A stretch of 64,000 nucleotides of DNA from Paractinoplanes toevensis (GCF_018332695.1 NZ_BOQN01000058.1:57450-121449); one strand, 5' to 3'. Counted from the first letter of the stretch, positions 8,345 to 17,382 are shown. Notes: a model not told the origin generated them from the sequence alone. Program-made: numbers and translations.

Positions 8345-8447
8345 GCGGTCCATCGTGCCCGACCTGCGCAAGTGCTTCACAGGCTGTCCGAATTGAGAAC
8401 GATCGGGCAGGGTAAGAGAGCAGGCGGAACCGAGCAAAGGGGTACGG

Positions 8448-10391
8448 ATGGACGCCGATCTGGTGGCATTGGCCGAGGAACACGGGGTGGCCACCTGGTA
8501 CGAGGACTGGCACCGCAAGCGCAAGGACGTCGCCGCGGAGTCGGTCGTCGGCGTGCTGGGCCTGCTGGGAGTCGACGCCACCACGCCCGCGGCGATCCGG
8601 TCGGAGCTGGCCGCGGTCCGCGAGCGGGACGGGCTGGGCCGGTTGCCGGGGACGATCGTGGTGCGCGAGGGCTCCGGCCGGGAGCTGCCCGGCACCGGCA
8701 CGATCGAGCTCGAGGACGGCGGCCGCCGGGAGGTGACCGGCGGTGTGCCGGACGACCTGCCGCTGGGCTGGCACCGGCTGCACCTCGGCGGGCAGGACGT
8801 CACGCTCGTGGTGGTGCCGGCCGAGCTGCCCGCCGCGCCCGAGACGTGGGGCTGGATGCTCCAGCTCTACGCCCTGCACTCGGACCGGTCGTGGGGCATC
8901 GGTGACCTCGGTGACCTGCGCACCTTCCTCGGCCATTCGGGCTCTCCCGGGCTCGTGCTGCTCAATCCGCTGCACGCGATCACGCCGACCCTGCCGGTGC
9001 CGGCGTCGCCCTATTCGCCGTCGAGCCGGCGCTTCGCCAACCCGATCTACCTGCACATCGAGGACACGGCCGAATACCGCCGGGCCGATCCCCCGCTGCG
9101 CGCCAAGGTCGACGCGCTGAAGCCGGCGCCGGGCAAGCTGATCGACTACAGCCGGGTCTGGCAGGCCAAACGGGCCGCGCTGGAGATCCTGTGGCCGCTG
9201 GCCGGCGAGATCGACCTCGAGTCCGATCCGGGCCTCACCGACTTCGCCCGGTTCTGCGCCCTGGCCGAGCTGTACGGCGCGAACTGGCAGGAGTGGCCGG
9301 CCGAGTTCCGCCGCCCGGACAGCCCGGCCGTGCGGGCCTTCCACAGCGACCGGATCGCCTTCCACGTCTGGCTCCAGCGGCTGCTGACCGAGCAGCTCAC
9401 CGCGGTGAAGGAGACGGCCGCGGTGCAGGGCATGCCGGTCGGCATCGTGCTGGACCTCGCGGTCGGCACCGACCCGGCCGGCGCCGACGGCTGGCTGCTG
9501 CAGGACGTGCTGGCGGCCGGCGTGCACATCGGCGCGCCGCCGGACGCGTTCAACCAGCTCGGGCAGGACTGGGGACTGAGCGCCTGGCGGCCGGACCAGC
9601 TGATCGAGACCGGCTACGCGGCGTACCGGGACATGCTGCGGCGGATCTTCCGGAACGCGGGCGGCCTGCGCGTCGACCACGTGGCCGGGCTGTGGCGCAT
9701 CTGGTGGGTGCCGCCGGGCATGCACGCCAGCGCCGGGACCTACATCCACTACGACCCGGAGGCGATGCTCGGCATTCTGGCCCTGGAGGCGACCCGGGCC
9801 GGGGCGGTGGTGATCGGCGAGGACCTCGGCACGGTGCAGCCCGCGGTGACCGAGGGTCTCGAACGGATGAACATGCTCGGGTCGGCGGTGCTCTGGTTCA
9901 CCCGCGACTGGAAGGACCCGGACCAGCCCTTCTACCCGCCGGAGGAGTACCCGCGCAACGCGCTCGCCACGGTCTCCACGCACGACCTGCCGACCGCGGC
10001 CGGCTTCCTGGCCGGCGAGCAGGTGAAGGTGCGGGCCGAGCTGGGCCAGCTGGCCGGCTCGGTGGAGGACGAGCGGGCGAGCGCCGAGGCCGACCGGGCC
10101 GCGCTGAAGGCGGCGCTGCGGGCCGAGGGCCTGATCACCGCGGCCAGCACCGACGACGAGGTCGTGGTGGCGATGCACGAGTTCCTGGCCCGCACCCCGT
10201 GCCGCCTGATCACCGCGTCGCTCTACGACGTGCTGGGCGAGCTGGACCAGCCCAACCTGCCCGGCACCTACGAGGAGTACCCGAACTGGCGCATGCCGCT
10301 GCGGCTTAGCCTTGAGCAGATCGCCGCGGACCCGCGCATCGAGCGGACCGCCGAGATCCTGCGCACACGTTCGACCAAGGAGACCCGATGA
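8448..10391 (+). CDS. malQ: 4-alpha-glucanotransferase (amylomaltase, GH77)
   Basis: A 647-residue GH77 enzyme that transfers alpha-1,4-glucan segments between maltooligosaccharides in glycogen and maltose metabolism. Seen in order: an N-terminal region of about 120 residues; SWGIGDLGDL and SPYSPSSRRFANPIYL; the nucleophile region GLRVDHVAGL; the acid/base region VVIGEDLGTV; the third catalytic motif STHDLPTAAG; and the C-terminal signature LPGTYEEYPNWRMPL. Length is normal for the family. The next small gene begins inside its stop codon (ATGA), so the two are coupled. Confidence 0.96.
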   Translation: MDADLVALAEEHGVATWYEDWHRKRKDVAAESVVGVLGLLGVDATTPAAIRSELAAVRERDGLGRLPGTIVVREGSGRELPGTGTIELEDGGRREVTGGVPDDLPLGWHRLHLGGQDVTLVVVPAELPAAPETWGWMLQLYALHSDRSWGIGDLGDLRTFLGHSGSPGLVLLNPLHAITPTLPVPASPYSPSSRRFANPIYLHIEDTAEYRRADPPLRAKVDALKPAPGKLIDYSRVWQAKRAALEILWPLAGEIDLESDPGLTDFARFCALAELYGANWQEWPAEFRRPDSPAVRAFHSDRIAFHVWLQRLLTEQLTAVKETAAVQGMPVGIVLDLAVGTDPAGADGWLLQDVLAAGVHIGAPPDAFNQLGQDWGLSAWRPDQLIETGYAAYRDMLRRIFRNAGGLRVDHVAGLWRIWWVPPGMHASAGTYIHYDPEAMLGILALEATRAGAVVIGEDLGTVQPAVTEGLERMNMLGSAVLWFTRDWKDPDQPFYPPEEYPRNALATVSTHDLPTAAGFLAGEQVKVRAELGQLAGSVEDERASAEADRAALKAALRAEGLITAASTDDEVVVAMHEFLARTPCRLITASLYDVLGELDQPNLPGTYEEYPNWRMPLRLSLEQIAADPRIERTAEILRTRSTKETR

Positions 10392-10567
10392 GCTTCATGG
10401 ACAAGGCCAAAGACTTCCTCGACAAGCACGACGAGCAGGTCGACCAGGCCCTCGAGAAGGTCGGTGACGAGGTCGACAAGCGCACCGGCCACAAGTACTC
10501 GGGCCACATCGACAAGGGCGTCGACGAGGCGCAGAAGCGCACCGGCGAGGGCGACACCCGCCCCTAG
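10388..10567 (+). CDS. Antitoxin-like protein, MT0933 (Rv0909) family
   Basis: A 59-residue, highly charged helical protein (MSFMDKAKDFLDKHDEQVDQ, then repeated D-K-x-T-G-x-K and GVDEAQKRTGEGD). Short Lys/Asp-rich repeats of this type define the MT0933-like antitoxin family in actinobacteria. No adjacent toxin is visible, and many relatives are orphans of uncertain function. Its ATG overlaps the malQ stop as ATGA. A perfect 12-bp palindrome (CCGGCTAGCCGG) follows its stop at 10568-10579 and may end the transcript. Confidence 0.7.
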   Translation: MSFMDKAKDFLDKHDEQVDQALEKVGDEVDKRTGHKYSGHIDKGVDEAQKRTGEGDTRP

Positions 10568-10571
10568 CCGG

Positions 10572-10952
10572 CTAGCCGGCCAACGGCTCCGGGCCCGGGT
10601 CGTCGTCCACGGCGAACAGCATCGGGTGCAGCGGGAGGAACTGATCGCGCTGCCGGCACAGGGCCGGTGGCAGCAGCGAGGAGCGGTGTTCCGGGTGTTC
10701 GCCACAGTGGCGCATGGCCCGGGACACCGCGTCGGTGTGGTGCCGGCCACCGCCGTACTCGCCGCAGCCCAGGCAGTCCCAGCGCCAGAAGAACTGGCCC
10801 TCCTCGGACTCGTAGCGGCGGATGCGCAGCGGCGCACCCGCCTCCTCCTTGGCCGCGGCCAGTATCGCGGGCATCGCACCGGTCGGTGGCGGCCCCGACG
10901 GGCGGCGCGGCTGATCGCCGATGATCTGAGCCAGCACGTTGCTCGTGGACAA
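10572..10952 (-). CDS. Hypothetical protein with a Cys/His cluster
   Basis: A 126-residue protein converging on the malQ transcript. Residues about 50-95 contain WRWDCLGCGEY, then RHHTD, AMRHCGEH and a later Cys. The Cys/His spacing could bind a metal in a zinc-finger-like way. The N-terminus (MSTSNVLAQIIGDQ) has no signal peptide and there are no membrane segments. I do not recognise a family. The position and protein-like codon pattern support a real gene, but its role is unknown. Confidence 0.6.
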   Translation of the reverse strand: MSTSNVLAQIIGDQPRRPSGPPPTGAMPAILAAAKEEAGAPLRIRRYESEEGQFFWRWDCLGCGEYGGGRHHTDAVSRAMRHCGEHPEHRSSLLPPALCRQRDQFLPLHPMLFAVDDDPGPEPLAG

Positions 10953-11024
10953 GGCCTACCTCCGTACTCAAATAAGCTTTTCTCAGTTTAAAACGGTCTT
11001 CTGGTCGTTTTTGGCGGAATCGGG

Positions 11025-11882
11025 ATGTTCGTGGGGCAGCGGAGAAGATCGGACCGGATCGTGGAGACGGTCGCGTCCGGAATCGCCGAGTTGATCCCGG
11101 ACGCCGACCGGCCCGAGTCGTTCACGCTGCTGCTCGACGGCGCCCCGCAGTCGCACGTCGACCTCACCGACCCCACCCACCTGGAGTTCGAGTACATCCG
11201 GCGGATGGCCGCGGCGATCGACCTGATCGCCCCGGCCGGGCAGCCGTTGCGCGCGCTGCACCTCGGCGGCGGGGCGCTGACGCTGCCCCGCTACATCGCG
11301 ACGACCCGGCCCGGCTCACCGCAGCGGGTGGTGGAGATCGACGGGCCGCTGGTGGAGATGGTCCGCCGCGAGCTTCCGCTCCCGGCGAAGGCCTCCATCC
11401 GGGTACGGGTGGGCGACGCGCGCGAGGCCGTCGAGGGCATGCGCGAGGCCGGGTACGACCTGGTGGTGCTGGACGTGTTCGCCGGCGCCCGGACCCCGGC
11501 CCACCTGGCGTCGGTCGACTTCATCCGGCAGGCGGCCCGGGTGCTCGCCCCGGACGGCCGGCTGATCGCCAACGTCGCGGACGGCCCGCCGCTGCGCTAC
11601 GCCCGCGCCCAGGTCGCCACCATTCGCGCCGCCCTGCCCGAGGCCTGCCTGGTCGCCGACGCCGCGGTGCTGCGCGGCCGCCGTTTCGGCAATCTCGTGG
11701 TGCTCGCCGGCCGCACCCCGCTGCCGATCGCCGAACTCACCCGGCGAGCGGCCGGCGACTGGTTCCCGGGGCGGGTCGAGACCGATCTGGACCGATTTGC
11801 CGGAGGCGTGGCACCGGTCACCGACAGTAACGCCGTCGCGTCACCGATCCCGCCGGCGGGACTTTTCAGTAGCAGAAAGTAA
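11025..11882 (+). CDS. Spermidine synthase-like protein (SAM-binding fold)
   Basis: A 285-residue protein with the spermine/spermidine synthase-type Rossmann fold: LHLGGGALTLPRYIA (motif I), RVVEIDGPLVEMVR, DAREAVEG and DLVVLDVFAG. It lacks the N-terminal beta domain of classical polyamine synthases. Actinobacterial proteins of this class are often annotated as spermidine synthase-like or fused-MFS-type proteins without proven polyamine activity. The exact substrate is therefore open. The tail after about residue 250 is not conserved in appearance. Confidence 0.8.
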   Translation: MFVGQRRRSDRIVETVASGIAELIPDADRPESFTLLLDGAPQSHVDLTDPTHLEFEYIRRMAAAIDLIAPAGQPLRALHLGGGALTLPRYIATTRPGSPQRVVEIDGPLVEMVRRELPLPAKASIRVRVGDAREAVEGMREAGYDLVVLDVFAGARTPAHLASVDFIRQAARVLAPDGRLIANVADGPPLRYARAQVATIRAALPEACLVADAAVLRGRRFGNLVVLAGRTPLPIAELTRRAAGDWFPGRVETDLDRFAGGVAPVTDSNAVASPIPPAGLFSSRK

Positions 11883-12040
11883 CCAAACGTCGGCCGAAGG
11901 TGCAGCAATTTCCGGCCTGTCGTGTAGTCGTCAACAAAACCGGTGTGAAACGCGGCCAGTGACTTGTCGCGGCCGATGTTACTCGGCTGTAATCGGTCCA
12001 GCCGCGTTCCACTCGCGGCCGCCGACTGGGGGGTAGGCGC

Positions 12041-13048
12041 ATGACCGAGAAGTATTTCCTGGCCGCGCCGGGCAGCGCGACGACCGGCGTCGACGCCGGC
12101 TCCAGAGTGCTGTGGACCGGCCGCTGCGCCGTGGCGGAGTATGCGTTCGAGGAGCCCAGTTCGCTGCCGCGGTGGACTCTGCCGGAGGAGACCGAGGTCG
12201 TCATCACCGACGACCGGGTGATCTACCGGGACGTCGTCACCGGCGCCACCGGCGAGCTGCGCTGGCCGTGGCCGCAGCACCTGCGGGTGCAGCCGGGCAA
12301 CCGGGACACCGGCCGGTCGGCCACCGTCACCCAGATTCAGCTGGTCTGCGCCGGCCCGGGCGGCACGTTCCCCGCGCTGGTCTTCGCGGGCGGCGACATC
12401 GCGACGGTCGGTGACGCCGACCGCCTGGCCAACGTGTTACGCCAGACGATCGCGCGTTACCGGGTGGAGCACGCGGCCGAGCTCGGCATCTCGGCGCCGC
12501 AGGGCCGCATGCTGTCCCGCCTGGTGATCGGCCCCGAGTTCAGCAACTACCAGGGCGGCGAGGGGCAGACCGTGACGCTGCTCGGCGCGGTCTCGGTCCA
12601 GGAGCCCGCGCCCCAGCCCCGCCCGCGCCCGGCCTACGCCGCCTCGGCGTCGGTGCCCGCCCAGCCCGCCGGCCTGCCGATGGCCGGGCACGCCGACTTC
12701 GGCACCACGCCACCGCAGATGCTGCGCCCCGGCTTCGACGACGACACCCGGTCCCAGCCGGCCCGCCCGGCCGACCACGCCACCCTGCACGGCACCCCCG
12801 ACCTGGCCGCCCGCGCCGCGGACCTGGCCGCCCGGGTCGCCAACCTGGTCAGCGGCGGCCTCGGTCCGGCCGAGGCACAGACCGCCAACCTCAACGCCTA
12901 CCTGGGCGGGCCGGACGACTCGGGCGACCGCGCCGAGCAGATCCGGCGCACCGGGGCCCGGCTCGCCGCCAACTCCGGCCGCGGCCGCGGGGTCGCCCCG
13001 CGCCGCCCGATCGACGACGAGATCGGCTCACGCACCCGCAACATCTGA
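12041..13048 (+). CDS. Hypothetical protein with PH-like N-terminal region
   Basis: A 335-residue protein. The first ~165 residues are beta-rich and regularly patterned (VLWTGRCAVAEY, TEVVITDDRVIYRDVVTG, LRWPWPQHLRV), like a bacterial PH/GRAM-type domain. The middle is Pro/Ala-rich and probably disordered. A short helical repeat (LAARAADLAARVANLV) follows near residue 265. No enzyme motif or membrane helix is visible. Its last 21 bases overlap the end of the converging TerC-family gene. Function unknown. Confidence 0.7.
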   Translation: MTEKYFLAAPGSATTGVDAGSRVLWTGRCAVAEYAFEEPSSLPRWTLPEETEVVITDDRVIYRDVVTGATGELRWPWPQHLRVQPGNRDTGRSATVTQIQLVCAGPGGTFPALVFAGGDIATVGDADRLANVLRQTIARYRVEHAAELGISAPQGRMLSRLVIGPEFSNYQGGEGQTVTLLGAVSVQEPAPQPRPRPAYAASASVPAQPAGLPMAGHADFGTTPPQMLRPGFDDDTRSQPARPADHATLHGTPDLAARAADLAARVANLVSGGLGPAEAQTANLNAYLGGPDDSGDRAEQIRRTGARLAANSGRGRGVAPRRPIDDEIGSRTRNI

Positions 13049-14251
13049 CCGGGCGGCGGCCGGGGTGTAACAGCGCCCGTCCGCCACCCGCTCGGTGTGC
13101 TCTGCGTGGGCCCGGTGGAGCAGCGCCATCAGCTCCTCCTCGGCCCGGATCTTCGCCCGGTACTTCTCCGGCAGGGCCTTGATGTTCGCCTCCTCGTCGA
13201 GCAGGCGGTGATAGATCTTGTCGCAGTACGTCGGGTCCTTCTCGATGTCGAGGAACTCGGTCGCGTGCCGGCGGGCCGCTGCGACATAGGTCTGGGCGCG
13301 TCCCTTCGGGCTCAGCAGCGACGCCACCACGGTGAGCAGCAGAATGCCGACGATCAGCCCGAGCGACAGGCCGGTGGAGATCTCGGCGGTGTGGATCGGC
13401 TCGCCGTCGTTGATGAACGGCACGTTGTTCTCGTGCATGGCGTGCAGGATCAGCTTCACGCCGATCAGCGCGAGGATCGCCGCCAGGCCGTAGGACAGGT
13501 AGACCAGCCGGTCGAGCAGCCCGTCGATCAGGAAATACAGCTGCCGCAGCCCGAGTAGGGAGAACGCGGTAGCAGTGAAGACCAGGTACACGTTCTGGGT
13601 CAGGCCGAAGATCGCCGGGATGGAGTCGAGCGCGAACAGGATGTCGGTCCCGCCGATCGCCACCATCACCAGGATCATCGGGGTCAGCACCCGGCGGCCG
13701 TTCTGATAGGTGAAGAGCTTGTCCCCGTCGTAGTCGTCGGAGGTGCGCAACACCCGCCGGGCCAGCCGGATCACGAAGTTGTCCGGCGACTCGTCGTCGT
13801 CGCCGCGCTGCTCCCGCAGCAGGTTGCCCGCCGTGACCAGCAGGATCAGCCCGAACAAATAGAACACCCAGGCGAACGAGTTGATCAGCGCGGCACCCAG
13901 GAAGATGAACCCGGTGCGCGCCACCAGCGACACGGCGATGCCGACGAGCAGCACCTTCTGCTGATCGGCCCGCGGCACCTTGAAGCTCGACAGCAACAGC
14001 AGGAAGACGAAGAGGTTGTCGACCGACAGCGCTTCCTCGGTGACGTAACCGGCGAAATACTCCGCGCCCATCTGCCCGCCACCGAAGATCGTGACGCCCA
14101 GACCGAACAGCAGCGCGATGCTCACGTAGATCGCCGTCCACCGGGCGGCCTCGCCCAGCGTCGGCACGTGCGCCTTGCGCACATGGAAGAAGAAGTCGAA
14201 AAGCAGCAGACCGACAATGCCCAGAACGGTCAGCAGCCACAGCATGCGCAC
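13028..14251 (-). CDS. TerC family integral membrane protein
   Basis: A 407-residue protein with about nine membrane helices typical of TerC/Alx. The conserved acidic membrane motifs are visible: TEEALSVDNLFVFLLLL near the start and GGTDILFALDSIPAIFGLTQ in the second half. A cytoplasmic loop carries REQRGDDDESPD. The soluble C-terminal ~110 residues (helical, Glu/Arg-rich) extend the usual family length. Members are linked to Mn2+ export, alkaline response or tellurite resistance. It lies three bases downstream of the pentapeptide-repeat gene, so both are probably one transcript. Confidence 0.92.
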   Translation of the reverse strand: MRMLWLLTVLGIVGLLLFDFFFHVRKAHVPTLGEAARWTAIYVSIALLFGLGVTIFGGGQMGAEYFAGYVTEEALSVDNLFVFLLLLSSFKVPRADQQKVLLVGIAVSLVARTGFIFLGAALINSFAWVFYLFGLILLVTAGNLLREQRGDDDESPDNFVIRLARRVLRTSDDYDGDKLFTYQNGRRVLTPMILVMVAIGGTDILFALDSIPAIFGLTQNVYLVFTATAFSLLGLRQLYFLIDGLLDRLVYLSYGLAAILALIGVKLILHAMHENNVPFINDGEPIHTAEISTGLSLGLIVGILLLTVVASLLSPKGRAQTYVAAARRHATEFLDIEKDPTYCDKIYHRLLDEEANIKALPEKYRAKIRAEEELMALLHRAHAEHTERVADGRCYTPAAARSDVAGA

Positions 14252-14254
14252 ATC

Positions 14255-15043
14255 CTAGGGAGTAGTGACCGCCGCGCGCAGTTGTGATCTTGTGAGAAAC
14301 AGAGCATCAGCCAGGTTCGCGCCGCGCAGATCGGCCCCCCGCAGGTCCGCCCCGGTGAAGTCGGCCCGCCGCAGATCGGCCTCGCGCAGGTCGGCCCCGA
14401 TCAGCAGAGCGCCGCGAAAGCTCGCGCCACGCAGGTCGGCACCACGCATCTTCCGGCCGATCAGGTTGGCACCCCGATGATCCTTGCGGGGCGTGCCGGC
14501 CCGCGCGAGATGACTGGCCTTCTGCAACAGCGGGTTGACCTTCCGCCGCTGCGCCTCCGCGTCTTCCGACGCGGGCGTTCCGCCCGCCAGGTGGTCGATC
14601 TCGGCGAGAGCCGCACGCAACTTACTGTGTACGGCGACCGCAGCGTCAATCTTGAGCGCCTCGGTCAGCAGCCACATCAGCTCATGCAGCTGCCGCATCG
14701 TGGACAGGTCGGCCCCGGGGTTCTCCTGGGTGATCCGCTGCCCCGCCCCGAAGCAGTCGAAGACCACGCAGCCGTGGAAACCCTTCTGGTCGAGCCGCTC
14801 GTGAATCCCGCAGAGGAAGTCAGAACCCAGGTTCGGACAGGGTTTCCCGGCCTCTTTGGTGATCGCAAAGTCTGACGATTTAACGAATGCCGGGACAATA
14901 CAGCAGAGCCCGGCGCAGTTTGCGCAGTCCGCTTCAAGCACCCGTTCGCCCACCTGGCCCAGTCTCCCAGACGGCGTCCCCGGTGGGCGTCTTGGGACCG
15001 GAGATGCACTAGCACTGCCGGGGTAACGGGTGAGCCGGTTCAC
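14255..15043 (-). CDS. Pentapeptide-repeat protein with N-terminal Cys-rich motif
   Basis: A 262-residue protein. Residues about 39-105 contain DCANCAGLCC, KPCPN, FLCGIH and GCVVFDCFG, a Cys-rich pattern reminiscent of YkgJ-type CxxCxxxCC metal-binding proteins. A helical middle follows. Residues about 195-255 form A(D/N)LxG pentapeptide repeats (GADLRGASFRGALL and similar) that build a right-handed beta-helix. Fusions of this type occur in actinobacteria, but I know of no assigned function. The start is uncertain: the first ~33 residues are low in pattern and a GTG nearer the Cys motif could be used. It heads an apparent two-gene unit with the TerC-family gene. Confidence 0.82.
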   Translation of the reverse strand: MNRLTRYPGSASASPVPRRPPGTPSGRLGQVGERVLEADCANCAGLCCIVPAFVKSSDFAITKEAGKPCPNLGSDFLCGIHERLDQKGFHGCVVFDCFGAGQRITQENPGADLSTMRQLHELMWLLTEALKIDAAVAVHSKLRAALAEIDHLAGGTPASEDAEAQRRKVNPLLQKASHLARAGTPRKDHRGANLIGRKMRGADLRGASFRGALLIGADLREADLRRADFTGADLRGADLRGANLADALFLTRSQLRAAVTTP

Positions 15044-15206
15044 GCGAAATTCCCCCAGGAAATTGCCAGAAAAACCGCTCCAACCCTCAGGGGTCAGGGA
15101 CCGGCGACCGATTCATCAGGTGTCAAGCGGTGAGCACGGAAGCCCACCGCACAAGAGCCGCGAGGGCGACAATCCGGATGGCTACGAAACAGGGGGAAAT
15201 GATCCT

Positions 15207-15707
15207 ATGCGTTCTCTTGGCATGCTTCAGATCGCCGGTGGAGTCGTCGCAGCTGGTGTTGTCGCCGCTGGCGCAACCGCAATGACCGGTTCCGGTGTCA
15301 CGTGGGGTGGCTCCAACGGCGCCACTGCTTCGCAGTTCATCGGTGGCACGGTCGTGCAGACGGTGTCGGGCGCAAACATCACCAACGTCACCTACAACCG
15401 CGACGCCACCGGCGCCCAGACCAGCTCGATCGCCATCACTCTGACGTCGACGGTCGGCAAGGTCGTGACCATTACGCCTGCCGGCGGCGCCTGGAGCGAC
15501 ACGACCAACGTCCCCGCTGACGCCGCGGACGCTGACGAGTGGAGCTGCACCGACGGCTCGACCGTGGTCCTGCACGCCACCGCCCCGGCGTTCACGCTTG
15601 CCACGGCTACGTCCACCATCACCTGTTCAGCGGCTGACAGTGGAACCGGCGATGCGATTCAGGGCTTCAAGCGTGGGCTCACCGGCCTGTCGATTCAGGT
15701 CGCCTAA
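15207..15707 (+). CDS. Small exported protein with SipW-type signal sequence
   Basis: A 166-residue secreted protein. Its N-terminus (MRSLGMLQIAGGVVAAGVVA, ending GATAMTGSGV) is the long, Gly/Ala-rich signal seen on SipW-dependent (camelysin/TasA-like) proteins. The mature part is rich in Thr, Ser, Val and Asp, predicted all-beta, with two late Cys (WSCTDG and STITCSAADSG) that could pair. The ATG at 15207 directly starts the signal. The next gene encodes an S26B signal peptidase with an extra extracellular domain, which suggests a dedicated processing enzyme. A surface or matrix-forming role is inferred. Confidence 0.75.
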   Translation: MRSLGMLQIAGGVVAAGVVAAGATAMTGSGVTWGGSNGATASQFIGGTVVQTVSGANITNVTYNRDATGAQTSSIAITLTSTVGKVVTITPAGGAWSDTTNVPADAADADEWSCTDGSTVVLHATAPAFTLATATSTITCSAADSGTGDAIQGFKRGLTGLSIQVA

Positions 15708-15807
15708 CAGCGCGTAATCAGCGCGTCCGGCCATCCCGGGTGCGAGGCTAGCGATAGCTCATCGCACCTGGGGGAAACCGATTCAGCGTTCTCTACGCAC
15801 GTACCTC

Positions 15808-17382
15808 GTGGCCGCCATCCTTGGGATGGCGGCCATCGGTGCTTGGGCGATCATGACGGAACGCGTCGGCTATGTCGTGACCCATGGCACCAGCATGAAC
15901 CCCGTCTATTACCAGGATGACCTCGTCTTCGTCATGAAGGCCGATTCGTATCATGTCGGGCAAATTGCCGCCTACCATGGGGAAAGTCCCGGCCAGCGGG
16001 TCCTCCATCGCATCATCGGCGGGGACGGCTCCGCGGGATTCGTGATAAAGGGAGACAACAACGAGTCGGTCGACCCGCTGACCCCGACCACCGAGGACAT
16101 GATCGGTCGTGCCGTCCTGCACATTCCCCACGGGGGAATTTGGCTCAAACCCCTGCTGGGCCCGAGCGGCCTGGGAATGCTCAGCTTTCTTGTCATCGGC
16201 GGCAGGGCCGCGACGGCACGAACGCGGCGGGAGATTCCGCGGGGACGCCGGAAGAAGAAGGTGAAGGCCATGTCGACGCGCCAGGGAGGCTCGTGGGCGA
16301 CCGTAGTAACGGCCGTGACGGCGGTCAGACGGCTCTCCCTCATGCTGCGCGCCGCCGCGGTGGTCGCCGCGATCTTGACCTTGTGCGCCCTGACACTGGG
16401 AGTTCTCGGCTGGATGAAGCCTCTCGTCGAGACTCGGCCCGCCGCCGCGCCGGCACCCAGTCGATCGATTACCTATTCATATTCCGCGAAGGTGCCGAAG
16501 TCGGCCGCCTACGACAACACGACGGTCAACTCACCGGATCCCGTCTTCCGGAAGCTGGCTGACCGAGCCAACCTGAACGCCCGCTACGAAGGTCCGGCCG
16601 GTAGGTTCAAACTCGGTGCGACACTGACAAACGGCACTGGCTGGCACACGACCATGACGCTGGTGAGCGAGACGTCGTTCACCAGCACCACCTTTGATGC
16701 GACCGTGCCGCTCGATTTCTCCGCCCTGGTCGATCGGGCCGACAACGCCTCAAGAGCCATCGGCGCGTCCCCCACCGGAGCGGTGACGATCGCGCTCACC
16801 GCTCAGGTCTCGTCGCCCGGCTTGGCGACGTTGGCAGCCCCGCTTCAAATCGGCATCAACCGCTTCGCGATGACGCTCAGCGAGGGCAAATTCAAGACCG
16901 AGGCGGTGGCTGCAGTGGCACCGGACACCGTGGTGCCACGCGAGATAAGTATCTTGGGTCATTCATTCATGACGGCGTCGGTGGCTCGCTCCCGAGCTAT
17001 TTTGCTCCTGATCGCCGCAGCAGCAGTCGCCGCAGCAGTCGCTCTTGCCGCTCTTCGTCGCTTGCCGGTTCGGACCCGGGCCGAGATCGAGCGCCGCTAT
17101 CCCAACCTGCTGGTGCAGGTGGAACCGATGGCCAGTCCACCCGGTAAGCCGGTAGTCAACGTCGACAACTTCCCGGCTCTGGTGCGGCTGTCCGAGAAGT
17201 ACGGTCAGATGATTCTCACCTGGCGGCGGCCGGACGCCGACGACTTCGTCGTGCGGGATGAGGGGATCACCTACCGCTACCGGGTGCCGCTGGATGACGA
17301 ACCGACACTGCAGAACGTCGACTTCATCAATCGGACCACCTCGGGCACACATCGGCACAAGGCGCCCACTCAGGCCTCTTGA
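15808..17382 (+). CDS. Signal peptidase I (ER/SipW type) fused to a DUF5305-like domain
   Basis: A 524-residue protein with two parts. Residues about 1-145 are an S26B signal peptidase: THGTSMNPVYYQDDLV carries the nucleophile Ser, RVLHRIIG has His in place of the bacterial Lys, and IKGDNNESVDP carries the Asp. Residues about 175-455 begin with a second membrane helix (VVAAILTLCALTLGVLGW). They continue as an extracytoplasmic beta-rich region (ITYSYSAKVPKSAAYD, VFRKLADRANLNARY) resembling DUF5305 and end in a third helix and a cytoplasmic tail. The GTG at 15808 lies inside the first helix. In-frame sequence back to an ATT at 15781, just after GGGGGAAA, would complete that helix, so the true start may be non-standard. 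Confidence 0.8.
   Translation: MAAILGMAAIGAWAIMTERVGYVVTHGTSMNPVYYQDDLVFVMKADSYHVGQIAAYHGESPGQRVLHRIIGGDGSAGFVIKGDNNESVDPLTPTTEDMIGRAVLHIPHGGIWLKPLLGPSGLGMLSFLVIGGRAATARTRREIPRGRRKKKVKAMSTRQGGSWATVVTAVTAVRRLSLMLRAAAVVAAILTLCALTLGVLGWMKPLVETRPAAAPAPSRSITYSYSAKVPKSAAYDNTTVNSPDPVFRKLADRANLNARYEGPAGRFKLGATLTNGTGWHTTMTLVSETSFTSTTFDATVPLDFSALVDRADNASRAIGASPTGAVTIALTAQVSSPGLATLAAPLQIGINRFAMTLSEGKFKTEAVAAVAPDTVVPREISILGHSFMTASVARSRAILLLIAAAAVAAAVALAALRRLPVRTRAEIERRYPNLLVQVEPMASPPGKPVVNVDNFPALVRLSEKYGQMILTWRRPDADDFVVRDEGITYRYRVPLDDEPTLQNVDFINRTTSGTHRHKAPTQAS

Noticed and set aside
7668..10178. An 836-codon open frame on the minus strand opposite the chitosanase start, the small membrane protein and malQ
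   Set aside because: It is the shadow of high-GC coding sequence. It spans several real genes, has no domain and is repetitive in Arg, Gly and Val. malQ on the other strand has all GH77 motifs.
14252..15206. A yybP-ykoY (Mn2+) riboswitch before the TerC-family gene, or a c-di-AMP riboswitch before the exported protein gene
   Set aside because: The TerC-family gene follows another gene with a 3-base gap, leaving no leader. In the second place I could not find the conserved core sequences.
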